Assembly (NCBI RefSeq): GCF_002252985.1
Contig: NZ_NHPJ01000094.1
Coordinates: 1-64,000, forward strand
DNA length: 64,000 nt
Direction of reading: 5' to 3'
Source of the DNA: Halorubrum halodurans
GTDB taxonomy: Archaea; Halobacteriota; Halobacteria; Halobacteriales; Haloferacaceae
Positions 17,632-24,981 of the stretch are shown here, piece after piece. The notes beneath the pieces are model-generated. The model did no database searches, was not told the DNA's origin, and was given only the letters and a program-made list of their open reading frames with translations. The position numbers and the translations under genes are program-made. Every line of letters starts with the position of its first letter. Positions within the stretch are counted from its first letter, which is position 1.

Positions 17632-17766
17632 GAGGAACGGCCGGCTTCCAGCGTTCGAATTCCGGATACCTGCCTCGACCGGAGGCGGACGACGTGGCGG
17701 ACGCCTTCGGGACACGCCGGCGGCAGCCTCGGGACGGTGCGGGTTCCTCGTTACCCGTGGTCGCAG

Positions 17767-17794
17767 AGTGGGGTGAAAACGGGCCGGCACGAAT
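17767..17794. repeat. Left attachment-site repeat (tRNA-Pro 3' fragment)
   Basis: This 28-nt stretch matches 25911-25938 with a single mismatch (C versus T at position 14). It consists of AGTGGGGTGAAAA followed by GGGCCGGCACGAAT. In the right copy the second part is the 3' end of an intact tRNA-Pro gene. The left copy therefore is a tRNA 3' fragment in direct orientation, as left by a site-specific integrase. No integrase gene remains between the copies. Confidence 0.8.
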
Positions 17795-17863
17795 GCTCCG
17801 AGGCACTCGGCGCGTCTACGTGCCTGAAAGCGAGAAGAGTCCTTGTCCGAGCGGTAGTGGGAG

Positions 17864-18850
17864 TTATCCGCTCGTTTCGTTCACCACTGTGATATTCGAC
17901 TCATTGGGATCGATCGCGACGCTATCGGTCCGTACGATCGTATCGGATCCATCGGCTGACCCGTTTTCGTCGATCATTTTGATGTTTGATTCGTCGATCT
18001 GTATCTCTACCCACGTGTGAGCGACGGTCTCCGAATCGAGATCGACGGTCAGCATGACTGTACTTCCGCTCCCGTCCGGATGCTCGAGTTTGATATCGAC
18101 GTGCTCGTCGGCAGTTGCCTCCACGACCGTTGCCTCCAACTCTGTCGCGTCTATGTGTGTCTGAACGTTGTAGCTGGCCTGCTCGTCGGCCACGATGAGA
18201 CGTTCTATCAGCTCCCGGTCGTCTCGTTCCAACACACCGATGTCGTTGCTGTAGTTCAACTCTACCGCGTCGAGATCGGGACGCGTAGTCTGGACCGTGA
18301 TCGTCTCGTTGGTCCGGTTCACCGTTCCCCGAACCAACGGAAGGCAGTCGTCAGTGGGTCGGACGCGGATCCCGGCAATATCCAGCGGCTCCTCGCGTGC
18401 TGTGGACTCGTAGTACTGATTAACCCGTACCTCCAGCTGGCTGTACTCGCTAAGTCCGACGCGATCGCCGGTCTGTTCAACGATGAGTTCGGCAAGCCGT
18501 TGACGGCCGATCTCGTCGACGACCGAACCATTATGATGGGAAACGAGGGTGACGGTCACGTCTTCGACCCGATGGCTGGTACCGTTTCGCTCCGTACTGT
18601 TCAGACGGAGAGCGCCGCCACACGTACGTTGAGCCTGGTGTAAGGTGTACTCGTCTCCGTCAGTCTGGGTTAGTGAGCCGTTGAACTGCTGCTGGTCTCC
18701 GTTCAGTTGCGCTACGTTGTCTTCATCGGCGGGATTGCCTGTCGCTTCCGGGGACAGGGTAGCTCCCGCGATGACGGCGATACCACTGGCAGCGAGCAGT
18801 ACAGTCGCGATACTGAGGGCGTATATCGCGAGTCTGTAGTCACGTTGCAT
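17864..18850 (-). CDS. Exported, membrane-anchored protein with PepSY-like pattern, unknown function
   Basis: A 328-residue protein with an N-terminal hydrophobic segment (about residues 9-30: YALSIATVLLAASGIAVIAG) acting as signal or anchor. The remainder is extracytoplasmic, polar and rich in N-glycosylation sequons, including several at the C-terminus (NESNITVVNETS). Two cysteines (in RTCGGAL and DDCLPL) could form a disulfide. The stretch VMLTVDLDSETVAHTWVEI resembles the closing strands of PepSY-type domains and echoes the C-terminus of the divergent protein at 19110. GC is clearly lower than in core genes. AAGGA precedes the ATG at 18850. I do not recognise a characterised family. Confidence 0.75.
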   Translation of the reverse strand: MQRDYRLAIYALSIATVLLAASGIAVIAGATLSPEATGNPADEDNVAQLNGDQQQFNGSLTQTDGDEYTLHQAQRTCGGALRLNSTERNGTSHRVEDVTVTLVSHHNGSVVDEIGRQRLAELIVEQTGDRVGLSEYSQLEVRVNQYYESTAREEPLDIAGIRVRPTDDCLPLVRGTVNRTNETITVQTTRPDLDAVELNYSNDIGVLERDDRELIERLIVADEQASYNVQTHIDATELEATVVEATADEHVDIKLEHPDGSGSTVMLTVDLDSETVAHTWVEIQIDESNIKMIDENGSADGSDTIVRTDSVAIDPNESNITVVNETSG

Positions 18851-19007
18851 GATTCTTGCTTCCTTCACACCGCTTGTGTCGTGTCATTGGTTGGTCCGAC
18901 GACAGCCGGGCGGGGACCGACGGAACGGCCACGGGTACCGTGGAGACGGACTCGGCCGATTGTGGGCGGTCGTCCGACTGCGTCACTTCACGCTTGTAAG
19001 AAAGTCC

Positions 19008-19015
19008 ATATAAAT
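19008..19015 (+). promoter_or_regulatory. TATA box of the exported protein / membrane-wHTH operon
   Basis: ATATAAAT is a strong archaeal TATA sequence. Transcription would start about 25 nt downstream, near 19038-19042, which is the left edge of the palindrome at 19040-19074. Confidence 0.6.
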
Positions 19016-19039
19016 CACAGTTGGAAACGGCTAGTGAAC

Positions 19040-19074
19040 ACGCCTGAAACGCGTTTCACAGGTGTTTCAGGCGT
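19040..19074. promoter_or_regulatory. Nested palindrome, likely operator
   Basis: ACGCCTGAAAC (19040-19050) and GTTTCAGGCGT (19064-19074) are perfect 11-bp inverted repeats with a 13-nt spacer. A second perfect 12-bp palindrome, GAAACGCGTTTC (19047-19058), overlaps the left arm, giving three TGAAAC/GTTTCA half-sites, with another GAAAACGCTGAAA just downstream. It sits at the predicted transcription start, which is a typical repressor position. The regulator encoded at 19903 is a candidate binder, by inference. Confidence 0.6.
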
Positions 19075-19109
19075 TGAAAACGCTGAAAATCATCAGATTC
19101 ATACTGCCG

Positions 19110-19766
19110 ATGTTTCGAAAGTCAACCATGCCCCAGGTCCCCTATTCCCGAGTGGTACTGGTCCTCTCGCTAGCCGTCCTCGCAAGCAGTATTGCGGTGT
19201 TTGGCAGCGCTACTGGCATCACTCCGGACAAAACCCACGAGTTCACTATTGAGGATGGTGCGTTCGTCGTTACAACCGGTAGTGGCCAGCACGTGCTGGT
19301 CGAAGACGCTCACACGATCAATCGAATCGAGATCAGCCATGAAGACAGCCGCTACCTCGTTCAAACAGTCAACCACGGCCCACCCCCGGTAGACGCGCAG
19401 ACACGCCTGCGTGTACGGCAGATCGTCACGTCCGCCGAGATCGTCGGCAGCGATGTCCCACCGGCGAACAGTGCTGCGTATACTGTCCGTCGGATCCCGT
19501 CACGCCTCCCCAGCGATCGTGCGGCAGTCATCGGAGCAACAGCGAACGAATCCCTACAGACGGTGATCTCTCCTAACGCCTCCGCGTTCACTGTCCGACA
19601 AAATGACGGCAGCATCGTTTTCGAGCGGCGCGAATCGTGGTGGAGTGGCGATCGGATGCTCGTCGTCGTGACGCCGAACGAATCCGGAACACGGTACAGT
19701 GCTGTGGTTAATCTCCGCACCGAGACCGTCGAATCACTCGTTCGACTCGACAGAGGTGACCGATGA
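19110..19766 (+). CDS. Exported protein with PepSY-like C-terminus, unknown function
   Basis: A protein of 218 residues from the ATG at 19110 (ATG at 19128 is also possible). An N-terminal hydrophobic segment (VVLVLSLAVLASSIAVFG) follows a short basic region, so it is exported or anchored. The body is polar, and its end, YSAVVNLRTETVESLVRL, parallels VMLTVDLDSETVAHTWVEI in the divergent gene at 17864. Its stop TGA overlaps the ATG of a 47-codon ORF, which in turn overlaps the next gene, so the three are translationally coupled. An in-frame GTG at 19062 lies inside the palindrome and is less likely. No catalytic motif is recognised. Confidence 0.72.
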   Translation: MFRKSTMPQVPYSRVVLVLSLAVLASSIAVFGSATGITPDKTHEFTIEDGAFVVTTGSGQHVLVEDAHTINRIEISHEDSRYLVQTVNHGPPPVDAQTRLRVRQIVTSAEIVGSDVPPANSAAYTVRRIPSRLPSDRAAVIGATANESLQTVISPNASAFTVRQNDGSIVFERRESWWSGDRMLVVVTPNESGTRYSAVVNLRTETVESLVRLDRGDR

Positions 19767-19906
19767 GAAATATCGGCCCCACCTACAATCGGATTGATCT
19801 CCGTGGTCAGACACTGGTACAGTTCCTCTTCGTCACCAGCCAAACCGAACCCCCGGAGTGGGGGAGACTCAGGTCGATCAACGGTCACACCGGTGAAACG
19901 AGATGA
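19763..19906 (+). CDS. Small coupled ORF (47 residues), unknown
   Basis: This ORF begins with MRNIGPTYNRIDLRGQ and ends with NGHTGETR. Its ATG overlaps the stop of the exported-protein gene and its TGA overlaps the ATG of the membrane-wHTH gene, both as ATGA. Such double coupling is hard to explain by chance and suggests it is translated, either as a product or as a bridge that carries ribosomes to the regulator gene. No transmembrane segment or motif is seen. Confidence 0.5.
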   Translation: MRNIGPTYNRIDLRGQTLVQFLFVTSQTEPPEWGRLRSINGHTGETR

Positions 19907-20454
19907 CACAGATATCTTCCCGACCGCGCTCTGAACTCCTCGCTGTCGGTATCTTTGTCACTGCTGTAACGATCCTCGTCACGCAGTTCATAAGCGCAAC
20001 GCCAGCCGCCGTCGCGGTTGGTGACGAGAGTACACGAATTGGGAATCTCGGATGGCAATTCACGCTCCGCGACGTGGCCCTCATTACTATTTCAGCGTAT
20101 GCCGCCGGCGGAAGCACGATCGTACTCCTCACCGAGGCGGATCCGACGTCGTCGACGATCGCGGACGCCGAGCAAACGGACGCTTCCACACGGCAGTCTA
20201 CCAGCGAGTCCAGTAACGAGCTACTGGAGGCCCGCAGAGAGGAGTGGGAAACCGTTTCGGAACGACTCACGAGCAACGAGGAGGTGGTTTATCAGGCGGT
20301 GCTCGAGGCCGACGGCGTCCTCCCACAGAGCGAGATAGTCGACCGGACAGACCTCTCAAAAGCGACAGTCAGCCGTACGCTCGATAGTCTGGAGGCGAAA
20401 AACCTCGCCGAGCGAAAGCGCCACGGCATGGGGAACACGGTACTGCTTACGTAG
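19903..20454 (+). CDS. Membrane-anchored winged-helix transcription regulator
   Basis: A 183-residue protein. Two hydrophobic segments (about residues 12-31, LLAVGIFVTAVTILVTQFI, and 55-75) anchor it. A polar linker follows, and residues 105-183 form a MarR-like winged helix: EEVVYQAVLEADGVLPQSEIV, then DLSKATVSRTLDSLEAKNLAER with the recognition helix and a basic wing. Haloarchaea have membrane-bound wHTH proteins of this layout that may sense signals at the membrane. It is the last gene of the coupled operon behind the nested palindrome, so autoregulation is plausible. The exported partner may act as sensor or ligand. Confidence 0.8.
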   Translation: MTQISSRPRSELLAVGIFVTAVTILVTQFISATPAAVAVGDESTRIGNLGWQFTLRDVALITISAYAAGGSTIVLLTEADPTSSTIADAEQTDASTRQSTSESSNELLEARREEWETVSERLTSNEEVVYQAVLEADGVLPQSEIVDRTDLSKATVSRTLDSLEAKNLAERKRHGMGNTVLLT

Positions 20455-20928
20455 GCTGGCCGTCGTGAGTACGATCATAACGGCATACTTCCCCGACTGA
20501 CCGCCTGTAGTCACGCAGATTTGAGGGGCCGCGATCCGATACACGAACTGTTTGCTGCGCCGCCGCGCTAGTTCGCTTCAGCCGATGACGAGCGAACTCG
20601 TCTTCGCCACCGTTTCACGGTGGTTCGTAACGTGGTGGGGTCCCCCCTGTGATTTCACTTCCGCACACGCGCGTGCGTAAGCGCCCGACCACGACAAGCG
20701 ATCGATATTTCCGGCGAGTGACCGTCAGATTCCGAAAAAAGACTTACAGAGACCCTCAATCGGTGATTGGTTTCTGCGGGTGTGCTGAATACAGAGCGCG
20801 AATCGGGTAGAAGACATTTGCCAGACGAACCACGGGACTGAACCATTAGCGGGCACCGTGACGACTCGGATCGTGTTGGGCGTTCTCACCACGCAAAAGC
20901 TATTCTGTGGGGTCGCCTGCGTCGGCAC
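20455..20928. other. 474-bp gene-free stretch with a dispersed repeat
   Basis: No supportable gene is seen. The right half holds copy 1 of the island's dispersed repeat. A TATA-like CAAAAGCTATTC lies about 35 nt before the DMT transporter GTG. Confidence 0.6.
20665..20803. repeat. Dispersed non-coding repeat, copy 1
   Basis: Begins ACACGCGCGTGCGTAAGCG and ends TGCTGAATACAGAGCGCGAA. It aligns along its length with 24129-24259, sharing GATCGATA, GATTCCGAAAAAAGAC and TTGGTTTCTGCGGGTGTG with substitutions and small indels. Similarity also reaches upstream (CGAACTCGTCTTCGCCACCG near 20590 versus CGAGTTCGTCTTCGTCACCG near 24101). A third piece of the right edge, GAATACAGAGCGCGTAT, occurs at 21944-21960. 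It probably derives from an old mobile element, but no transposase frame survives. Confidence 0.65.
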
Positions 20929-21846
20929 GTGAAGCGCTACGAGAACGCCCTCGGGTTCCTCGCGCTCGCCGCCCTCTGGGGCGCCTCCTATCCCGCTATA
21001 CGCGCCGCGAAAGCGGGCGTCGAGCCGCTGCTGATGGCCGCACTCCGGTTCGACGCCATCGGCGTCGTCGTCCTCGGCTACGCACTCGCCCGCAGCCAAC
21101 AGGTCCGCCCCACCAGCGCCGACACCACGGCTATCCTGATCGGTGGTGTCGGCATGATCGCTGTCCACAACGGCCTCCTCTTCGTCGGCCAGACCATGGT
21201 CACTGGGGCCGTCGGCGCGGTCGTCCTCGCCACCGTCCCCATCTGGAGCGTCGCGTTCGCCGTCGTCGCTCTCGACACCGCCCGCCCGACGCCCACGCGC
21301 GTCTTCGGTATCCTCCTCGGCCTCGTCGGCACCAGCATCCTCGTCGTACCCGGCCCCACCGACATACAGCCACCCGACCCACTCGGCGTCACACTCATGA
21401 CCGCGAGCGCGGTCACGTTCGCGCTCGCCGCCGTCGCCCTCCGCCGCGAAACCCCCACGCTCGGCGTCGCCGCCCGCCAGGGCTGGATGATGCTCGTCGG
21501 CGGCATCGTCCTCCACGTCGCCAGCCTCGCCCGCGGCGAACCCCAGACCGTCGCACTCACCCCGGACGTACTCATCGCGTTCGGGTTCCTCGTGCTCGCC
21601 GCCGGCGTCGTCGGCTACCTCCTCTACTACACGCTCCTAGACCGCCTCGGTCCCGTCGAGGTCAACCTCTTCGGGTACGTCGCCCCCGTGTTCGCCGCCA
21701 TAACCGGATGGCTCTTCCTCGACGAACGCCTCGCCGCGACCACCGTTGTCGGCTTCCTCGTCATCGCCGTCGGCTTCGTGCTCGTCAAACGCGACGCTAT
21801 TCGCGACGCGCTCATCGACGAGGCCGTACCAGCGACCGGCGACTAA
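20929..21846 (+). CDS. EamA/DMT-superfamily transporter
   Basis: A 305-residue membrane protein with ten predicted transmembrane helices arranged as two EamA repeats. Motifs include AALWGASYPAIRAA at the start, ALRFDAIGVVVLGYALAR, and in the second repeat GPVEVNLFGYVAPVFAAITGWLFLDE, a hallmark of the drug/metabolite transporter superfamily. Members export amino acids, nucleosides or toxic compounds; the substrate is unknown. The start is GTG (20929). Codon use leans to C-ending codons (GCC, CGC, CCC) more than neighbouring core genes, consistent with a different origin within the island. Confidence 0.88.
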   Translation: MKRYENALGFLALAALWGASYPAIRAAKAGVEPLLMAALRFDAIGVVVLGYALARSQQVRPTSADTTAILIGGVGMIAVHNGLLFVGQTMVTGAVGAVVLATVPIWSVAFAVVALDTARPTPTRVFGILLGLVGTSILVVPGPTDIQPPDPLGVTLMTASAVTFALAAVALRRETPTLGVAARQGWMMLVGGIVLHVASLARGEPQTVALTPDVLIAFGFLVLAAGVVGYLLYYTLLDRLGPVEVNLFGYVAPVFAAITGWLFLDERLAATTVVGFLVIAVGFVLVKRDAIRDALIDEAVPATGD

Positions 21847-22149
21847 CTGGCTCGACCAGCAACCGCCGTCCTCGCGGCGGTCGTCTGCTACTCGGTTGGC
21901 CTTTGTTGAACCCTCCAACGGCGACACCTCCTCCATTCGCGTGGAATACAGAGCGCGTATCTCCCACAGAACCATTCTCCAACTTGATCAGAGTAGATCG
22001 CACAGTACAGCCTCTGTATCTCGCACACCGATCCTATCAGTTCCAAAGGTTTTCAACAGAGCCGCTGACGACGGATTTCCGGGAGTCCACATCAAAGCCT
22101 CACCTCATGGATCGAGCCGCATTTGTGCCGAGGGAGTCGGTGGGGCGGT
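21847..22149. other. 303-bp gene-free stretch
   Basis: No supportable gene is seen. It contains CCGCCGTCCTCGCGGCGG, a GC-rich hairpin just after the DMT transporter stop, and the repeat fragment GAATACAGAGCGCGTAT at 21944-21960. GC is lower than in the flanking genes. Confidence 0.5.
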
Positions 22150-22992
22150 TTACACGAGGGCTGGAGCGACGCCGAGGGCGGCGGTTCCGAGAAGGACCGC
22201 GCCGTATCCGGTAGCGACGAGGAATACCGTGCGTCGGGGATGGTCGACGAGGCCCCGACGGTGTCCGGCTGCCGCGAGGTAGCCAGTCAGCGGCAACAGC
22301 TGGAGGGCGTGGAGGCCGACGAAGTGCGCAAGGCGAAGGTCTCCGACGAGCTGCCAGCCGACGACCGGGACCGTTGGCTCCGTCGTCTCGACGACCCGTG
22401 ACTGGATCGCGATCATCGCCGCTCCTTCGAACGCGCCGACGACGAACCACCCGATCCCGAGGAGGATGCCCGCGGCGAACGCCGGATGGACGTCGAAGGC
22501 GTTGCCGCGCGCGCGGACCGCCAGCGCGGCGATCGCGACGGTGACGACGACGATCGTGACGCCCATCACCCCTCCGATCGCCGCGTCGAGGACCGTCGCC
22601 CGATTGAAGTGGGACCCGACGCCGCGAGCGGCCTGTCCGCCGATGAGGGCGATCTCAAGGAGGAGACCGACGCCGACGATCCGGGAGACGCGGCGGCGAA
22701 CGTCCGGGTCGACCGGGAGGTGGACGCCGAGCCAGCCGAGCGTCGCGCACGCGAGCGCGATCGAGCCGGCGAACTTCGTCGGCTTAAGCCACGCCGGTTC
22801 CCCGTTGACGACCGTCGGGTCGAGGACGATGCCGACGGCGAAGACACCGAACAGAACGGCGTTGATCGCGGCCACGGCGGACAGAACCGGGTCGCGGCGC
22901 CGTAGCTCTCCGATCGACGTGGCCATCGTCCGCGCGATCGCCCGTAGCGTCGTCCGTCCTCTCGTGGCTACAGCGGCCGACTCGGAGTTCAT
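22150..22992 (-). CDS. Multi-pass membrane protein, unknown function
   Basis: A 280-residue integral membrane protein with about seven hydrophobic segments. Conserved-looking polar motifs inside or between helices are GEPAWLKPTKFAGSIALACA, GGQAARGVGSHFNRAT, and VGDLRLAHFVGLHALQLLPL with histidines in the last helices. This layout recalls an uncharacterised bacterial membrane family with WLKP.KF, ARG..SHFN and GDLR.AHF.GLH motifs (from memory, without a family number). The histidines could bind a metal or haem, but that is conjecture. It is transcribed divergently from the HTH_10 regulator across a 76-bp gap holding a perfect palindrome, so the regulator probably controls it. Confidence 0.75.
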   Translation of the reverse strand: MNSESAAVATRGRTTLRAIARTMATSIGELRRRDPVLSAVAAINAVLFGVFAVGIVLDPTVVNGEPAWLKPTKFAGSIALACATLGWLGVHLPVDPDVRRRVSRIVGVGLLLEIALIGGQAARGVGSHFNRATVLDAAIGGVMGVTIVVVTVAIAALAVRARGNAFDVHPAFAAGILLGIGWFVVGAFEGAAMIAIQSRVVETTEPTVPVVGWQLVGDLRLAHFVGLHALQLLPLTGYLAAAGHRRGLVDHPRRTVFLVATGYGAVLLGTAALGVAPALV

Positions 22993-23029
22993 ACCGTCGT
23001 GTTACCGGGCGATTCATGTGTGTGTGACC

Positions 23030-23041
23030 CCAACATGTTGG
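23030..23041. promoter_or_regulatory. 12-bp perfect palindrome in a divergent promoter
   Basis: CCAACATGTTGG lies between the starts of the membrane protein (22992, minus) and the HTH_10 regulator (23069, plus). Its position fits an operator controlling one or both genes. Confidence 0.45.
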
Positions 23042-23068
23042 CATCTGCTCGATGCGGCAGTGATCGAC

Positions 23069-23704
23069 ATGATCGACGCTCGGTTCCGCATTCGCCTCCC
23101 GCCGGACCTGTACATCGCCGACCTGTCGGAGGCGTTCCCCGACGCGACGTTTCGACTGCTGTCCGGCGTCCGCAGCGGCGCCACCGCGAAGGAACTCGGT
23201 GAGGTGCTGACTCCGGCTCCGGGGTCGGTCGCGGCGGCGTTTCGCGAGCACGATGCGGTCGACGCGTACGAGGTGTTGGAACGCACCGACGACCGGCTCC
23301 TCACGACGTACGAGACGACCGACGTCGACCTCTACGCCTTCGTCGAGGCCGGGGGATTCCCGCCCGAGTTTCCGATCGAAGTGCGGAACGGGTTCTACGA
23401 GTTCGACCTGACCGGCACTCGCGAGGAGTTCGACCAGCTCCGAGAGACGCTGGAAACGAGCGGTACCGAGTACGAACTCCTCTCGAAGGTGAACAAGAAG
23501 CGGGCGGACCGACTCCTCACACGCCGACAGGAGGAGCTCCTCGCCGCCGGCCTCAGAGAGGGGTACTTCGAGGTCCCGCGAGGGTGTACCCTGGCGGATC
23601 TCGCCGACGCGGTCGGCGTGGACAAGTCGACCGCGAGCGGGATCGTCCGCCGGGCGCAGGCGCGGCTTATCGCGTGGTACCTGACCGACGTGACGGCCGA
23701 GTGA
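23069..23704 (+). CDS. HTH_10 (Bat-like) transcription regulator
   Basis: A 211-residue regulator. The N-terminal part (MIDARFRIRLPPDLYIADLS...) is the sensory-like domain of small bacterio-opsin-activator-type proteins, with ERTDDRLLTTYET typical of the fold. The C-terminal HTH_10 domain reads LTRRQEELLAAGLREGYFEVPRGCTLADLADAVGVDKSTASGIVRRA when pieced together (about residues 152-200). HTH_10 proteins control metabolic or stress genes in haloarchaea. An in-frame GTG at 23060 is an alternative start. The divergent membrane protein is the likely target; no ligand is evident. Confidence 0.87.
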   Translation: MIDARFRIRLPPDLYIADLSEAFPDATFRLLSGVRSGATAKELGEVLTPAPGSVAAAFREHDAVDAYEVLERTDDRLLTTYETTDVDLYAFVEAGGFPPEFPIEVRNGFYEFDLTGTREEFDQLRETLETSGTEYELLSKVNKKRADRLLTRRQEELLAAGLREGYFEVPRGCTLADLADAVGVDKSTASGIVRRAQARLIAWYLTDVTAE

Positions 23705-24501
23705 CGGGCGGGCGGGTTCGTCACGATTCCTCGCACAGATCTGCTCCGTTGAATCCCCAGAAGGCGTCGGGATCGGATCACTCCGTACTCGGTGTAGGAG
23801 CGATGTCGAGGGAATTCAGCCGATGGATCTGCGCAGAGAAAGAGCGGATCGAGACCACGGGATGGATCCCGTCCAACTCATCGACGACGACGAACGAGAT
23901 AACCCCGTTCTCGGCGATCGAGACCCCGTGTCATCGCCGGATCCAACGGAGCACCGGAAGCCGAAACGATCGACCGGTCGCTCGATCCCCGCCTCGAAAC
24001 CCGACCCGTAGGTCCGCTCGTTTTCTCTCGTCGAGCCGTTCGCTGAGCGCTCGTCCGACCGTCCTCGACGTCGAGTGGCTCCCTCGCTCCAGCTGCTCGA
24101 CGGGCGAGTTCGTCTTCGTCACCGTCCCATTCGCGCGTGCGTGAGCGCCGCGACCGCGACGGCGATCGATAGCTCCGGCGATCGACCGACGGATTCCGGA
24201 AAAAAGACCCTCGACCGGTCATCGGTTTCTGCGGGTGTGCCGAATACGGGGCGCGTATCCCACACGGCACCTGACGAGAGCTGTCTCTCCCGTGAACGAA
24301 CGCGTCCGAGGTCGATACGGTCCGAGGTCCCGACCGATCGTGGTCTTCCAGGGCAGGCCGAACTCGAACGGGTCACGTGGCTGCTCGACAACGAGTTCGA
24401 CGCTGATGTCGCCGTGCGCGAGAGTGACGCGGCTGCGGGCGAGTTCGCGTCGAGGGTCGAACCCCGAAGGCCGGCGACCCGTATTTCCGACGAGGACTGG
24501 A
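23705..24501. other. About 800-bp gene-free stretch with repeats and debris
   Basis: No convincing coding frame is seen on either strand. Codon use in all open frames is unlike neighbouring genes. It contains copy 2 of the dispersed repeat (24129-24259). The rest is probably decayed sequence, possibly from mobile elements, but I cannot name a source. Confidence 0.5.
24129..24259. repeat. Dispersed non-coding repeat, copy 2
   Basis: Begins ATTCGCGCGTGCGTGAGCG and ends GCCGAATACGGGGCGCGTAT. It matches 20665-20803 along its length at reduced identity and in the same orientation. Confidence 0.65.
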
Positions 24502-24846
24502 TCAGTGAGCCGGGGTATGTGCGCCCGAGACCGTCGTCAACAGCACGATTCCGACGAGTATGAGACCGACGCCGACGACTGCGGCCGGGTCGATCGACTC
24601 GCCGAAGAAAACGAGACCGATCGCCGTCGTCCCGACGATACCGACGGCTGACCAGATCGCGTACACCTTCCCGATCGGCAGCGCTTCCAGAGCCAGCCCG
24701 AGGAAGTAAAACGAACTCAGATATCCGACGACCACGCCGCCGGTCGCGACGTAGTTTGAGAACCCGTCCGACAGTTTGAGCGCGGTCGTCCCGACCAGTT
24801 CCGCTGCGATCGCGAGCGCGAGCGCCAGCACCAGCGCGGGATTCAT
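24502..24846 (-). CDS. Small multidrug resistance (SMR) family transporter
   Basis: A 114-residue four-helix protein of the EmrE/SugE group. Helix 1 carries the essential membrane glutamate in AIAAELVGTTALKLSDGF, helix 2 is VATGGVVVGYLSSFYFLGLAL, and helix 3 contains AIWSAVGIVGTTAIG with the conserved tryptophan. EmrE-type dimers exchange protons for cationic drugs; SugE/Gdx types export guanidinium. The SDGF-then-YV.TG pattern looks more like the EmrE branch. The frame is open further upstream, but ATG at 24846 begins the recognised NPALVLALAL. It is divergent from the TrmB regulator at 24982. Confidence 0.9.
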   Translation of the reverse strand: MNPALVLALALAIAAELVGTTALKLSDGFSNYVATGGVVVGYLSSFYFLGLALEALPIGKVYAIWSAVGIVGTTAIGLVFFGESIDPAAVVGVGLILVGIVLLTTVSGAHTPAH

Positions 24847-24981
24847 GGCCGGATCGAGGCCGACTACGGGAAAGTAGGTTCTCCAATGTGTTGCCACTTG
24901 CTCTCCGTTGTGGAACGATAACGGTGAGTTCATCCTGTAGTAGACCGTCAGCGTTTCTTCGACCGTGGGTGAACGCGGGAT

